A DNA stretch of 64,000 bases, taken from positions 930,001-994,000 of the forward strand of contig NZ_CP044065.1 in NCBI RefSeq assembly GCF_008693385.1, written 5' to 3'. The stretch's first letter is position 1. Each line of letters starts with the position of its first letter. The notes beneath the pieces were generated by a model. It did no database searches and was not told where the DNA came from. It was given only the letters and a program-made list of their open reading frames with translations. The stretch is from Cupriavidus pauculus. GTDB lineage: Bacteria > Pseudomonadota > Gammaproteobacteria > Burkholderiales > Burkholderiaceae. This document shows, in pieces, positions 18,561-27,384 of this stretch. Position numbers and translations under genes: made by a program.

Positions 18561-19658
18561 ATGACCCATCGCCGCGACTTCCTCAAGCAAGCCAGCCTGC
18601 TGACCCTCGGTTCCGCGCTGCCCCTGCAGACGCTGCTGGCCGCCGAAAAACTGACCATCGGCGTGCTCTACGTCGGTGCCCGCAACGACTTCGGCTACAA
18701 CCAGGCGCAGGCCGCCGCCACGGCGATCCTGAAAAAGCTGCCCAATGTGAAGGTCGTGGAAGAAGAGAACGTGCCGGAGACCATCGCGGCGCAGAAGACC
18801 ATGGAGGCGATGATCCAGCAGGATGGCGCCACGCTGATCTTCGCGACGTCGTTCGGTTACTTCGATCCGCACGTGCTCAAGGTTGCGGCCAAATATCCGA
18901 AGGTACGCTTCGCCCATTGCGGCGGCCTCTGGAAGGCGGGCAATCCCGCGAACATCTCGAGCTACTTCGGCTACATCGACGAGTGCCAGTACCTCGATGG
19001 CGTGGTCGCGGGCCATATGAGCAAGAGCAAGAAGCTCGGCTTCGTCGCCGCCAAGCCGATTCCGCAGGTGCTGCGCAATATCAACGCGTTCACGCTCGGC
19101 GCGCAGTCGGTGGACCCGTCCATCACGACCCACGTGATCTTCACGGGTGACTGGTCGATGCCCGTCAAGGAGGCCGAGGCGGCCAACGGCCTGATCGATC
19201 AGGGCTGCGACGTGCTCACGTGCCATGTCGATGGGCCCAAGGTCGTGATCGAAACCGCCGAGAAGCGTGGCGCGATGAGCTGCGGCTATCACGCAAGCCA
19301 GGCCGCGCTCGCGCCGAAGGGTTACCTGACCGGCGCCGAGTGGGACTGGGCCACGCCGTACAAGTCCCTGACCGCCGACGTGCAGGCCGGCAAGGTGCCG
19401 CCCAACGTGCTGCGCGGCGGCCTGCGCGAGGGCTACGTCAAGCCGTCGCCGTACGGCGCGAAGGTGACGCCGGCCGCGAAGCAGGCGGCCGATGCGGTCA
19501 AGAGCAAGATGATGGCCGGCCAGTTCGCGATCTTCAAGGGACCGCTGAAGGACAACAAGGGGGGCGTGGCGATTCCGGCCGGCACCAGCCTCGCGCAGAC
19601 CGACTACGTGCTGGAGAGCATGAACTACCTCGTCGCCGGCGTGGTGGGGCAGGGTTGA
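18561..19658 (+). CDS. BMP-family ABC substrate-binding protein (Tat-exported)
   Basis: This 365-residue periplasmic binding protein starts MTHRRDFLKQASLL, a twin-arginine signal (RRDFLK) followed by a hydrophobic stretch and a cleavage-like ALPLQTLLAAE. The mature part begins KLTIGVLYVGARNDFGYNQ and has the BmpA/PnrA fold features (MIQQDGATLIFATSFGYF, GYIDECQYLDGVVAGHMSKSK). BMP proteins usually bind nucleosides or purines. Here the gene is 37 bases after atzF and followed by matching permease and ATPase genes and by amidohydrolases, so a ureide ligand such as biuret is more likely. That ligand is inferred from context only. Confidence 0.9.
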   Translation: MTHRRDFLKQASLLTLGSALPLQTLLAAEKLTIGVLYVGARNDFGYNQAQAAATAILKKLPNVKVVEEENVPETIAAQKTMEAMIQQDGATLIFATSFGYFDPHVLKVAAKYPKVRFAHCGGLWKAGNPANISSYFGYIDECQYLDGVVAGHMSKSKKLGFVAAKPIPQVLRNINAFTLGAQSVDPSITTHVIFTGDWSMPVKEAEAANGLIDQGCDVLTCHVDGPKVVIETAEKRGAMSCGYHASQAALAPKGYLTGAEWDWATPYKSLTADVQAGKVPPNVLRGGLREGYVKPSPYGAKVTPAAKQAADAVKSKMMAGQFAIFKGPLKDNKGGVAIPAGTSLAQTDYVLESMNYLVAGVVGQG

Positions 19659-19688
19659 AGCGGTACGTCATGAAGCAGGAGCGCCAAC

Positions 19689-20843
19689 ATGCCTGATGCC
19701 GGCACGCCACGCACGTCGCATAGCGCGGCGACACTTTCCGCGCTGCTCAACGGCGTGCTGCCCGCATTGCCGACCGTGCTTGCGCTGATCGGCACGCTGC
19801 TGCTGTTCTCGCTGTTCCTGCTCGTGCAGGGCGCGCCCGCGCTGGAAGCGTTGACACTGATCTATCAGGGCGCCTTCGGCACGTCGTTCGCGTGGCAGAA
19901 CACGCTGATGCGCGCGGCGCCGCTGATGCTGACCGCGCTGTGCGTGGCATTGCCCGCGCAGGTCGGCCTGATCGTGATCGGCGGCGAGGGCGCGCTGGCG
20001 CTCGGCGGCCTGGCCGCCGCCGTGCTGCCGCAATGGCTGCCCGCCGGCACGCCGTGGCCCGTGATGGTGACCGCGATGGGCGCCGTTGCGATGGTGACGG
20101 GCGGCGCGTGGATCGGCCTCGCGGGCGCGCTGCGCCACTGGCGCGGCGTCAACGAGACCATCGGCAGCCTGCTGCTGTCGTATATCGCCATCGCGGTGTT
20201 CAAGCAGCTGGTGGAAGGGCCGCTGCGCGACCCGGCCAGTCTCAACAAGCCGTCGACGCTGCCGCTGACCGATGCCGCGACGATCGGCACGCTGCCCGGC
20301 ATGGATGTGCACTGGGGCCTGTTCTGGGGCGTGCTCGCGTGCGTCGCGGCATGGGTGCTCGTGCGTCACGGCACGGCGGGGTTTGCCATGCGCGTGGCCG
20401 GCGGCAATCCGCGCGCCGCGCGCATCGTGGGCCTGCCGGTGCGCCGGCTCGCGCTGCTCGCGTGCGTGCTCGGCGGTGCCGCGGCCGGCCTTGCCGGCAT
20501 GTTCGAAGTGGCGGCCGTGCAGGGCAGCGCCAACGCGGCGCTGCTGGCGGGCTACGGCTACGGCGGCATTCTGGTCGCATTCGCGGCGCGTCAGCATCCG
20601 CTCGCGATCGTCGCTTGCGCGCTGCTGATCGGCGGTATCGAGAGCAGCGGCAGCCTGCTGCAACGCCGGCTCGATCTGCCCGATGCCACCACGCTCGTGC
20701 TGCAGGGCCTGCTGTTCGCCAACCTGCTGGCATGGGAAGCCCTGGGCGGCCGCATCGCGGCATGGCGCCTGCGCCTGCAGGCACGCATGCAGGCGTCGCG
20801 GCCCGGTAGCGAAGGCGCCTCGATGGAGACCCGTCATGTCTGA
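19689..20843 (+). CDS. ABC transporter permease, BMP/branched-chain type (subunit 1)
   Basis: This 384-residue membrane protein of the BPD_transp_2 family (NupP/YufP-like, about 8-10 TM helices) carries the conserved VGLIVIGGEGALALGGL and ARIVGLPVRRLALLACVLGGAAAGLAGM segments. AGGAG lies about 8 bases before ATG 19689. The last codons overlap the start of the second permease by 8 bases, implying a heterodimeric channel made in equal amounts. It belongs to the importer formed by the BMP protein, the second permease and the double ATPase of this operon. Confidence 0.9.
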   Translation: MPDAGTPRTSHSAATLSALLNGVLPALPTVLALIGTLLLFSLFLLVQGAPALEALTLIYQGAFGTSFAWQNTLMRAAPLMLTALCVALPAQVGLIVIGGEGALALGGLAAAVLPQWLPAGTPWPVMVTAMGAVAMVTGGAWIGLAGALRHWRGVNETIGSLLLSYIAIAVFKQLVEGPLRDPASLNKPSTLPLTDAATIGTLPGMDVHWGLFWGVLACVAAWVLVRHGTAGFAMRVAGGNPRAARIVGLPVRRLALLACVLGGAAAGLAGMFEVAAVQGSANAALLAGYGYGGILVAFAARQHPLAIVACALLIGGIESSGSLLQRRLDLPDATTLVLQGLLFANLLAWEALGGRIAAWRLRLQARMQASRPGSEGASMETRHV

Positions 20844-21762
20844 TCTGCAATCGCCATGGGTCGTGCTGGTGCTGTCGCTGGTCAGCGGCGCCATTCGCGT
20901 CAGCACGCCGTATCTGTTCGTGAGCCTTGGCGAGTGCCTGACCGAGAAGGGCGGCCGCGTGAACCTCGGCCTGGAAGGCATTCTCGTGTCGGGCGCGATG
21001 AGTGGCTACGCGGTGGCCTATCTGTCCGGGTCGCCGTGGACCGGCGTGCTCGCGGCCGCATGCGTGGGGCTGCTGCTCGGCTGCCTGCACGGGCTGGTCT
21101 GCTCGCTGCCGCGCGTGTCCGATATCGCGTTTGGTATCGCGCTGATGCTGCTCGGCACCGGCCTTGCATTCTTTATTGGCAAGCCCTTTATCGCGCCGCA
21201 GGCGCCGATGCTGCCGTCGCTCGAACTCGGCAAGTGGACCCACATGCCGCAGCTGGAACAGGTGCTGCGCATCAACGTGCTGTTCGTCATCGGCGTGGCG
21301 CTGGCCTTCGTGCTGCAATGGGGCATGCGCGCGACGCGCTGGGGCCTGACGCTGCGCATGGTCGGCGATCACGCCGAGACCGCGCGCGCGATGGGCTATC
21401 CGCTCACGCGCATCCGCGTGGCCGCCACCGCGATCGGCGGCGCGTTCGCGGGCGTGGGCGGCGCGTATCTGTCGCTGGTCTACCCGGGCAGCTGGAACGA
21501 AGGGCTGTCGAGCGGGCAGGGCCTGATGGCCGTGGCGCTCGTGATCTTCGCGCGCTGGCAACCGCTGCGCTGCCTGTGGGCCGCGCTGCTGTTCGGCGCC
21601 GCGGGCGCGCTCGGTCCGGCACTGCAGGCCATTGGCGTGACCAGCGGGTATTACCTGTTCAATGCCGCGCCCTATGTGCTGACCCTCGTCATCATGATCA
21701 TCAACTGCCGTCCCGATCGTGCGCTCGCCGGCGCCCCGGGCGAACTGAGCCTGACGCGCTGA
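20836..21762 (+). CDS. ABC transporter permease, BMP/branched-chain type (subunit 2)
   Basis: This 308-residue permease has the family-typical start VSLGECLTEKGGRVNLGLEGILVSGAMSGY and multiple TM segments, with GAFAGVGGAYLSLVYPGSWNEGLSSGQGLMAVALVIFARW near the C-terminus. ATG 20836 overlaps the end of the first permease gene. The open frame continues upstream to 20683, but that part is antisense-like to permease 1 coding and is rejected. It pairs with the preceding permease. Confidence 0.9.
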   Translation: MSDLQSPWVVLVLSLVSGAIRVSTPYLFVSLGECLTEKGGRVNLGLEGILVSGAMSGYAVAYLSGSPWTGVLAAACVGLLLGCLHGLVCSLPRVSDIAFGIALMLLGTGLAFFIGKPFIAPQAPMLPSLELGKWTHMPQLEQVLRINVLFVIGVALAFVLQWGMRATRWGLTLRMVGDHAETARAMGYPLTRIRVAATAIGGAFAGVGGAYLSLVYPGSWNEGLSSGQGLMAVALVIFARWQPLRCLWAALLFGAAGALGPALQAIGVTSGYYLFNAAPYVLTLVIMIINCRPDRALAGAPGELSLTR

Positions 21763-21803
21763 CGCATTGACGCGCGGAAGCTCTGCAACGGAGAACACCA
21801 CCC

Positions 21804-22496
21804 ATGTCCCGCACCATCGAAGCCAAACCTTATCCGTGGCCGTACAACGGCGATCTGCGTCCGGAGAACACGGCGCTCGTCATCATCGACATGCAGACCG
21901 ACTTCTGCGGTTTTGGCGGCTATGTCGATCGCATGGGCTACGACCTGTCGATGACGCGCGCGCCCATCGAGCCGATTCGCCGCGTGCTCGACACCATGCG
22001 CGCGCAGGGCTTCACGATCATCCATACGCGCGAAGGCCATCGGCCCGACCTGTCGGACCTGCCCGCCAACAAGCGCTGGCGCAGCCGCCAGGCCGGCATC
22101 GATGGCGTGGGCATCGGCGACGACGGCCCCTGCGGCAAGATCCTCGTGCGCGGCGAGAAAGGCTGGGAGATCATCGACGAACTCGCGCCGCTGCCGGGCG
22201 AGGTCGTGATCGACAAGCCCGGCAAGGGCTCGTTCTGCGCGACGGACCTCGAACTGATCCTGCGCACGCGCGGTATCGAGAACCTCGTGCTCACGGGCAT
22301 CACGACCGATGTGTGCGTGCATACGACGATGCGCGAGGCCAACGACCGTGGCTTCGAATGCACGATCCTCGCCGATTGCTGCGGCGCCACCGATCGCGGC
22401 AATCACGAGGCCGCGCTGCATATGGTGACGATGCAGGGCGGGGTGTTCGGCACGGTGTCGGACTCCCACGCGCTGCTGGCGACGCTGGGAGCGTGA
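21804..22496 (+). CDS. biuH: Biuret amidohydrolase (isochorismatase-fold cysteine hydrolase)
   Basis: This 230-residue protein closely resembles the Rhizobium BiuH sequence as I remember it, including YPWPYNG, ALVIIDMQTDFC, HTREGHRPDL, DKPGKGSFCATDLE and [19 protein letters not shown]. The expected triad is visible: Asp29, a Lys of the DKPGKG segment (138 or 141) and Cys171, with the MQGGVFG Gln that BiuH uses for ligand contact. The reaction would be biuret to allophanate plus ammonia, feeding AtzF upstream. GGAG lies upstream of ATG 21804. The next gene begins two bases after the stop. Confidence 0.85.
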   Translation: MSRTIEAKPYPWPYNGDLRPENTALVIIDMQTDFCGFGGYVDRMGYDLSMTRAPIEPIRRVLDTMRAQGFTIIHTREGHRPDLSDLPANKRWRSRQAGIDGVGIGDDGPCGKILVRGEKGWEIIDELAPLPGEVVIDKPGKGSFCATDLELILRTRGIENLVLTGITTDVCVHTTMREANDRGFECTILADCCGATDRGNHEAALHMVTMQGGVFGTVSDSHALLATLGA

Positions 22497-22498
22497 TC

Positions 22499-24085
22499 AT
22501 GGCGGGCGGGCTGGGGCTCGAGGTGGTAGGGGCGTCGAAGTCGTTCGGCACGTTCCGGGCGCTCGACGACGTGTCGATCCGCGTGGCGCCGGGCACCATC
22601 CATGCGCTGCTCGGCGAGAACGGCGCGGGCAAGAGCACGCTGGTCAAGGGGCTCGTCGGCTACGGCGTGCTCGATGCGGGGCAGATCGTCGCCGACAACC
22701 GCGAGGTGCGCATTGCCTCGCCGCGCGACGCGCAGGCCCTGCGCATCGGCATGGTGTACCAGCATTTCACGCTGGCGGAGGGGTTGTCGGTCGAAGAGAA
22801 CCTGCTGCTCTCGCGCGGGCGGCTGCCATGGCGCATCGACTGGTCGCGCGAGCGTGCCGCGTTGCGCGACTTCATGGGCCGCATGCCGTTCCGCCTGCCG
22901 CTCGATGCGCCGGTGTCCGCGCTCGCGGCCGGAGAGAAACAGAAGCTCGAAATTCTCAAGCAGCTCTATCTGGAGCAGCGCTTCCTGATCCTCGACGAAC
23001 CGACCTCGGTGCTCACGCCGCAGGAAGCGGACGAGGTACTGGGCCTGATGCGCACGCTGACCTCGCGTGGCGAGCTCACGGTGCTGATGATCACGCACAA
23101 GTTCCGCGAGGTGATGGCCTATGCGGACGATGTGACCGTGCTGCGCAAGGGCCGGCAGGTCGGCACCTGCAAGGTGATGGAGGAGGAGACGGATCTGCCT
23201 TCGCGGCTCGCCGCCTGGATGATGGGCACCGAGGGCTCCGCGATCGATCGCCGCACGCTCGCGCACGACGGCGGCGATCGCGCCGCGCGCAAGCCCGTGG
23301 CCGCCGATGCGCCCGTGCGGTTGCAGATCGACGATGCCACCGTGATCGACGGTCGCGGCCATGCGGCCGTGCGCGATCTCGCGCTCGCGGTCAGGGCCGG
23401 CGAGATCCTGGGGATCGCGGGTGTGTCCGGCAACGGCCAGCGCGAACTCGTGGAGGCGCTCACGGGGCAGCGGCCGCTGCGGCAAGGCGCAATGCGCGTG
23501 GCCGGACAGCCATATCACGCCACGCGCGAGCAGATGCGCGCGGGCCGCGTGTTCGCGATTCCCGAGGAGCCATTGCGCAACGCGTGCGTGCCGGGCATGA
23601 GCATCGCCGACAACCTGGCCCTGCGCGACTTCGATCGCGCGCCATTGCGCCAGCACGGCTGGCGCTTCAACCGCCGCGCCACGCGCGAACGTGCCCGCGC
23701 GCGTATCGCGGAGTTCAACGTCAAGCCGCCGGTGCCGGACCGGCCGATCGGTACGCTCTCGGGCGGCAACGTGCAGCGCGCGGTGCTCGCGCGCGAACTG
23801 GGTCAGCCCGTCGATGTGCTGATCGTCGCGAACCCCGTGTTCGGGCTCGATTTCGCGGCGGTCGCCGATATTCATGCGCGGCTGCTTGCCGCGCGCGATG
23901 CGGGCGCGGCCGTGTTGCTGATCAGCGAAGACCTCGACGAACTGCTTGCGCTGGCGGACCGCATCGCGGTGATCGCGGAGGGGCAGATCGTGTTCGAAGT
24001 TCCCGCCGGCACCGCGGACCGTGAAGTGCTCGGCCGGCATATGGCCGGCCAGCATGGCGACGGCGACCGGCCGCTCGCGGCCTGA
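22499..24085 (+). CDS. ABC transporter double ATPase (BMP/nucleoside type)
   Basis: This 528-residue protein has two fused ABC domains, as in NupO/RbsA. Domain 1 has [14 protein letters not shown], a diverged signature region [12 protein letters not shown] and Walker [19 protein letters not shown]. Domain 2 (from about residue 285) has a degenerate Walker [15 protein letters not shown], signature [14 protein letters not shown] and a Walker-B-like [12 protein letters not shown] in which the usual Asp-Glu-Pro is Ala-Asn-Pro. This asymmetry is normal for the family. It starts two bases after biuH and supplies energy to the two permeases. It lies between two amidohydrolase genes, which ties the transporter to their substrate. 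Confidence 0.92.
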   Translation: MAGGLGLEVVGASKSFGTFRALDDVSIRVAPGTIHALLGENGAGKSTLVKGLVGYGVLDAGQIVADNREVRIASPRDAQALRIGMVYQHFTLAEGLSVEENLLLSRGRLPWRIDWSRERAALRDFMGRMPFRLPLDAPVSALAAGEKQKLEILKQLYLEQRFLILDEPTSVLTPQEADEVLGLMRTLTSRGELTVLMITHKFREVMAYADDVTVLRKGRQVGTCKVMEEETDLPSRLAAWMMGTEGSAIDRRTLAHDGGDRAARKPVAADAPVRLQIDDATVIDGRGHAAVRDLALAVRAGEILGIAGVSGNGQRELVEALTGQRPLRQGAMRVAGQPYHATREQMRAGRVFAIPEEPLRNACVPGMSIADNLALRDFDRAPLRQHGWRFNRRATRERARARIAEFNVKPPVPDRPIGTLSGGNVQRAVLARELGQPVDVLIVANPVFGLDFAAVADIHARLLAARDAGAAVLLISEDLDELLALADRIAVIAEGQIVFEVPAGTADREVLGRHMAGQHGDGDRPLAA

Positions 24086-24105
24086 AGTGTCTTCTCGTTC
24101 CGGAC

Positions 24106-24789
24106 ATGCCTGACTCGACGTCGCCCACCATGCTTACTGCCGCCGCGCAACCGTCCCCATTCACGTTCGACCCGCGCCATACCGCGCTCGTCGTCATCGA
24201 CATGCAGCGCGATTTCATCGAGCCGGGCGGCTTCGGCAGCTCGCTCGGCAACGACGTGACGCTGCTCTCGGGCATCGTCCCGACGACCGCGGCGCTGCTT
24301 GCGCATGCGCGCGCGTCGGGCTGGTTCGTCGTGCATACGCGCGAGTCCCATGCGCCCGATCTGGCCGATTGCCCGCCCGCCAAGCGCCTGCGCGGATCGC
24401 CGGGCATGCGGATCGGGGACCCGGGCCCCATGGGCCGCATCCTGATCCGGGGCGAGCCCGGCAATGCGATCGTCGATGCCGTCGCGCCGGTGGCGGGCGA
24501 GCTCGTGATCGACAAGCCGGGCAAGGGCGCGTTCTACGCGACGTACCTCGACGCGGCCCTGCGCGATCGCGAGATCCGCTATCTGGTGTTTGCCGGCGTG
24601 ACCACCGAAGTCTGCGTGCAGACCTCGATGCGCGAGGCCAACGATCGCGGCTACGACTGCCTGCTGGTCGAGGATGCGACCGCGAGCTACTTCCCGGCCT
24701 TCCGCGATGCGACGCTCGCGATGATCCGTTCGCAGGGCGGCATCGTCGGCTGGACCGCGCCACTGGCCGCGCTGGCCGCGGCCGCCTGA
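24106..24789 (+). CDS. Second isochorismatase-fold cysteine amidohydrolase
   Basis: This 227-residue protein is of the same family as the biuret hydrolase upstream but clearly diverged: [43 protein letters not shown] and [21 protein letters not shown]. Asp, Lys and Cys catalytic positions are all present. The BiuH-like MQGGVFG is replaced by RSQGGIVGW, so specificity should differ. In known pathways, paralogues next to biuH act on triuret (TrtA), and related enzymes act on guanylurea or ureidoacrylate. Which applies here cannot be decided by eye. Start options are 24106 and 24130. Confidence 0.85.
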   Translation: MPDSTSPTMLTAAAQPSPFTFDPRHTALVVIDMQRDFIEPGGFGSSLGNDVTLLSGIVPTTAALLAHARASGWFVVHTRESHAPDLADCPPAKRLRGSPGMRIGDPGPMGRILIRGEPGNAIVDAVAPVAGELVIDKPGKGAFYATYLDAALRDREIRYLVFAGVTTEVCVQTSMREANDRGYDCLLVEDATASYFPAFRDATLAMIRSQGGIVGWTAPLAALAAAA

Positions 24790-24801
24790 TCCTCACTTCT
24801 T

Positions 24802-25197
24802 ATGTCCAAGACCATGGAAATCAATCGACCCGAAGCGGTCGCGCAAGTCGCGGCCGCGTTCGAAGCCTATGAGCGCGCGCTCGTCGACAACGACATCGCC
24901 GCGATGAATGCCTTGTTCTGGGAAACGCCGGAGACCGTGCGCTACGGCATCGCCGAAGTCCAGCTCGGCGGCGCGGCAATTCGCGCATGGCGGGAAACGT
25001 GCGAACCGGTGCCGCGTTCGCGGCGGCTCCATCGTACGGTGGTGACGACGTTTGGCGACGACTACGCCACGGTGAGCACCGAGTTCACGAGCGATGCCAC
25101 GCCGCTGCTCGGGCGGCAGATGCAGACGTGGGCGAGACTCGAGGCGGGATGGAAGATCGTGGCGGCGCATGTGAGCCTGATCGAGCCGCCACAATGA
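24802..25197 (+). CDS. atzH: AtzH-like protein (DUF3225, NTF2-like fold)
   Basis: This 131-residue protein contains FEAYERALVDNDIAAMNALFWETPETVRYGIAE, GGAAIRAWRETC and a C-terminal TWARLEAGWKIVAAHVSLI. These are the pattern of DUF3225/AtzH proteins, which sit beside amidases in cyanurate and ureide gene clusters. The family has a cone-shaped NTF2-like fold and has been linked to carboxy-ureide amidohydrolases. It starts 12 bases after the second hydrolase and is the last gene of the operon. Its exact role here is unproven. Confidence 0.75.
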   Translation: MSKTMEINRPEAVAQVAAAFEAYERALVDNDIAAMNALFWETPETVRYGIAEVQLGGAAIRAWRETCEPVPRSRRLHRTVVTTFGDDYATVSTEFTSDATPLLGRQMQTWARLEAGWKIVAAHVSLIEPPQ

Positions 25198-25217
25198 AAG
25201 GATAAGAAAGACAAAAA

Positions 25218-25248
25218 AAACCCGGCCGCCAGATCGGGCGCCGGGTTT
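25218..25248 (-). terminator. Rho-independent terminator of the phasin gene
   Basis: Arms AAACCCGGC (25218-25226) and GCCGGGTTT (25240-25248). Read on the minus strand, the stem is followed by a run of eight T. It faces the phasin gene; on the plus strand it could weakly end the ureide operon. Confidence 0.8.
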
Positions 25249-25302
25249 CAACGATACCGTTGGAGGTACCGAGGAGACGTGGGTACGGGATGTGTGACAT
25301 CC

Positions 25303-25345
25303 CCGTTGGCAAAGCGCACAGTGCGGCGGTGCGCTTTGCCAACGG
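25303..25345. repeat. Perfect 17-bp inverted repeat downstream of the phasin
   Basis: Arms at 25303-25319 and 25329-25345 pair without mismatch (core GTTGGCAAAGCGCA) around a 9-base loop. It lies in the 3' region of the phasin transcript, between the phasin stop and the T-rich terminator. There is no T-run on either side. It may be an mRNA-stabilising hairpin or a small-RNA element. Confidence 0.6.
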
Positions 25346-25384
25346 ACCGGCCGAAGCCGGTCGCGGGTCAGGCAGCTACGTCAA

Positions 25385-25966
25385 TCAGACGGTAGCGGCA
25401 GCCGACTTCTTGGCAGCAGTGCGGGCCGATGCGCTGGCTTGCTGGGCAGCCTTGCTTGCGGCGGTCGCGGCAACCTGGAAGTTGCTTTCAGCAATTTCCA
25501 CGGCTTGCTTGGTGGCCTTCTGGACCGACTCGTAGGCGTTGTTCGCCGCCGAGATGGCCGACTTCACGATCGCGACGGTCGATTCCGAACCGGCCGGTGC
25601 GTTCTTGGCGAAGTTGTCGACGAGCGCTTGCACGTTCTTCGAGCCTTCGGCCAGTTGCGCTTCGGCGACCTTGGTGAACTCGCTCTGGGTTTCCGAAGCG
25701 ATTTCGTACAGGTGACGCGTGTAGGCGAGGGTCTTCTCGGCGACCGGCTGAATCAGCGAAGCCTGGATGGCCAGCACTTCCTGCGCATCCTTGGCCGTCA
25801 GGGTCTTCTTGGCGTTGTCGACGTTCTCGGCGAAGGTCGCCTTGACCACTTGCAGGTTCAGTTCAACAAGCTTCTCAACGCCTTCGAAGGCTTTGGTGGT
25901 CAGACCGAACAGGGTCTCGAGGTTGGCCTTTTGCGCTGCTGCAACTTGTTCCGGGGTAAGGATCAT
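25385..25966 (-). CDS. phaP1: Phasin, PHA granule surface protein
   Basis: This 193-residue amphipathic, mostly helical protein starts [20 protein letters not shown] and is nearly the same as C. necator PhaP1 as I remember it, with [38 protein letters not shown] and an Ala/Lys-rich C-terminus. It coats polyhydroxybutyrate granules and limits their size. ATG 25966 is chosen (TGGAGA upstream); an in-frame codon at 26002 would add 12 residues unlike the family. In C. necator the gene is repressed by PhaR. A palindrome upstream at 26197 fits that regulation. Confidence 0.96.
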   Translation of the reverse strand: MILTPEQVAAAQKANLETLFGLTTKAFEGVEKLVELNLQVVKATFAENVDNAKKTLTAKDAQEVLAIQASLIQPVAEKTLAYTRHLYEIASETQSEFTKVAEAQLAEGSKNVQALVDNFAKNAPAGSESTVAIVKSAISAANNAYESVQKATKQAVEIAESNFQVAATAASKAAQQASASARTAAKKSAAATV

Positions 25967-26196
25967 TGCTGGTCTCCAGTGGATGAAGTGGGTGGACTTC
26001 AAGGTCTAGCAAAATGAAAGTAGGTCGCCCAGATGTCAGAGCCATGAACCGCGGTCCAGGCCAGCCCGAGCGTACGTTTTGCGTCTGTCGCACCGCCGAC
26101 CCCCGATGATCGTTCATCGATCATTTTTAGAGGGTTTACCATTGGTGCGCCGCAACAATTCCTATTCTAAGGCTTGTCTCATTGGAGTCAAGCGCT

Positions 26197-26215
26197 TTTT
26201 GTGCATCGCACAAAA
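26197..26215. promoter_or_regulatory. Palindrome with TGC-N3-GCA core, candidate PhaR site
   Basis: TTTTGTGC-ATC-GCACAAAA is a perfect 8-base inverted repeat in the 443-base divergent gap between the phasin and the deacetylase-like gene (25967-26409). TGC-N3-GCA is the core reported for PhaR operators in other proteobacteria. It lies about 230 bases upstream of phaP1, so it could be a distal site or serve the divergent gene. Nothing else recognisable was found in the gap. Confidence 0.4.
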
Positions 26216-26409
26216 GTAACCGGCACAAATCGCGCTACAGGGGCAGGGCTCGCCACCTACGGGGCCTGCTATCAGGGTTTGTCCCTATCAAGAAAGCCGC
26301 GCGGCCAATGATGCGGCGCGGGATTTTCGGGCGCGGAAGGCGCCCCGGAGGCCGCTTCCGCGCGGGCAGGGCAGCGGTGCTAACATCGCGCCCTATACTT
26401 GCCTGCCCT

Positions 26410-27384
26410 ATGCTTGCCTTCTACGCCGATCACTTCGTCCTTCCGCTTCCACCCGGCCATCGGTTTCCGATGCGCAAATACAGCATGTTGCGGGACGCGG
26501 TGGCCGCGGAAGTGCCCGGCATCGTGTTCCGGGAGGCGCCGCGCGCCGATGACGATGCGCTGGCCCTGGCCCATGACGCGACTTATATCGCCGACGTGTC
26601 GGCCGGCCAGCTGGACCCCGCGCGCCAGCGTGAAATCGGCTTTCCGTGGTCCATGGAAATGGTGGAGCGCTCGCGCCGCTCGGCCGGCGCGACCATCGAA
26701 GCCTGCCGGACCGCGTTCGCCGAGGGCGTGTCGGTCAACCTCGCCGGCGGCACGCACCATGCCTATGCCGACAAGGGCGGCGGCTTCTGCGTGTTCAACG
26801 ACGCCGCCATCGCCGCGCGCCGGCTGCAGCGCGATGGCCTGGCGCGGCACGTGGCCGTGATCGACCTCGACGTGCATCAGGGCAACGGCACCGCGTCGAT
26901 CCTGCGCGACGATCCGTCGATCTTCACGCTCTCGCTCCACGGCGAGAAGAACTACCCGTTCCGCAAGGAAGCCAGCGACCTCGACGTCGGCCTGCCCGAC
27001 GGCTGCGACGACGAGACCTACGCGCAGGCGCTGCAGGGCGCGCTCGACACCTTGTTCGCGCGCTTCGCGCCGGACCTGCTGATCTACCTGGCCGGCGCGG
27101 ACCCGCACGAGGGAGACCGCCTCGGGCGCTTGAGGCTGACCCTGGCGGGGCTGGCGCGGCGCGATACGCTGGTCTTCGACGCGGCGCTCGCGCGCGGCCT
27201 GCCGATCGCCGTGGCCATGGCCGGCGGCTATGGCAACCGCATCGAGGACACGGTTGCCGTGCATCTGCAGACGGTGACGCTCGCGGCGCGCCACCATGCG
27301 CAATGGCGGGCACGGCATGCGGGGGCTGGCGTGGGGGTGTCGGCCGGGGTGGCGACCGGGGTGGCGACCGGGGTGGCGACATGA
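26410..27384 (+). CDS. Histone-deacetylase-family Zn amidohydrolase
   Basis: This 324-residue protein has the HDAC/acetoin-utilisation/acetylpolyamine amidohydrolase fold. The active-site signatures are NLAGGTHHAYADKGGGFCVFND (His-His dyad), the zinc ligands DLDVHQGNG and, toward the end, AGADPHEGDRLG. A terminal MAGGYG is also present. Bacterial members deacetylate small amines or proteins; the substrate here is unknown. ATG 26410 is preferred to the longer open frame because the alignable protein begins MLAFYADHFVLPLPPGHRFP. The last residues are a GVAT x3 repeat, and the stop overlaps the next start (ATGA). Confidence 0.88.
   Translation: MLAFYADHFVLPLPPGHRFPMRKYSMLRDAVAAEVPGIVFREAPRADDDALALAHDATYIADVSAGQLDPARQREIGFPWSMEMVERSRRSAGATIEACRTAFAEGVSVNLAGGTHHAYADKGGGFCVFNDAAIAARRLQRDGLARHVAVIDLDVHQGNGTASILRDDPSIFTLSLHGEKNYPFRKEASDLDVGLPDGCDDETYAQALQGALDTLFARFAPDLLIYLAGADPHEGDRLGRLRLTLAGLARRDTLVFDAALARGLPIAVAMAGGYGNRIEDTVAVHLQTVTLAARHHAQWRARHAGAGVGVSAGVATGVATGVAT
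27346..27380 (+). repeat. 12-bp tandem repeat (3 copies) at a gene junction
   Basis: Three copies of ggggtggcgacc encode GVAT-GVAT-GVAT at the very end of the deacetylase-like gene. The third copy runs directly into the ATG of the EamA gene. Unit length and position (end of an upstream gene abutting an overlapping start) mirror the macA/macB junction. Confidence 0.9.
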
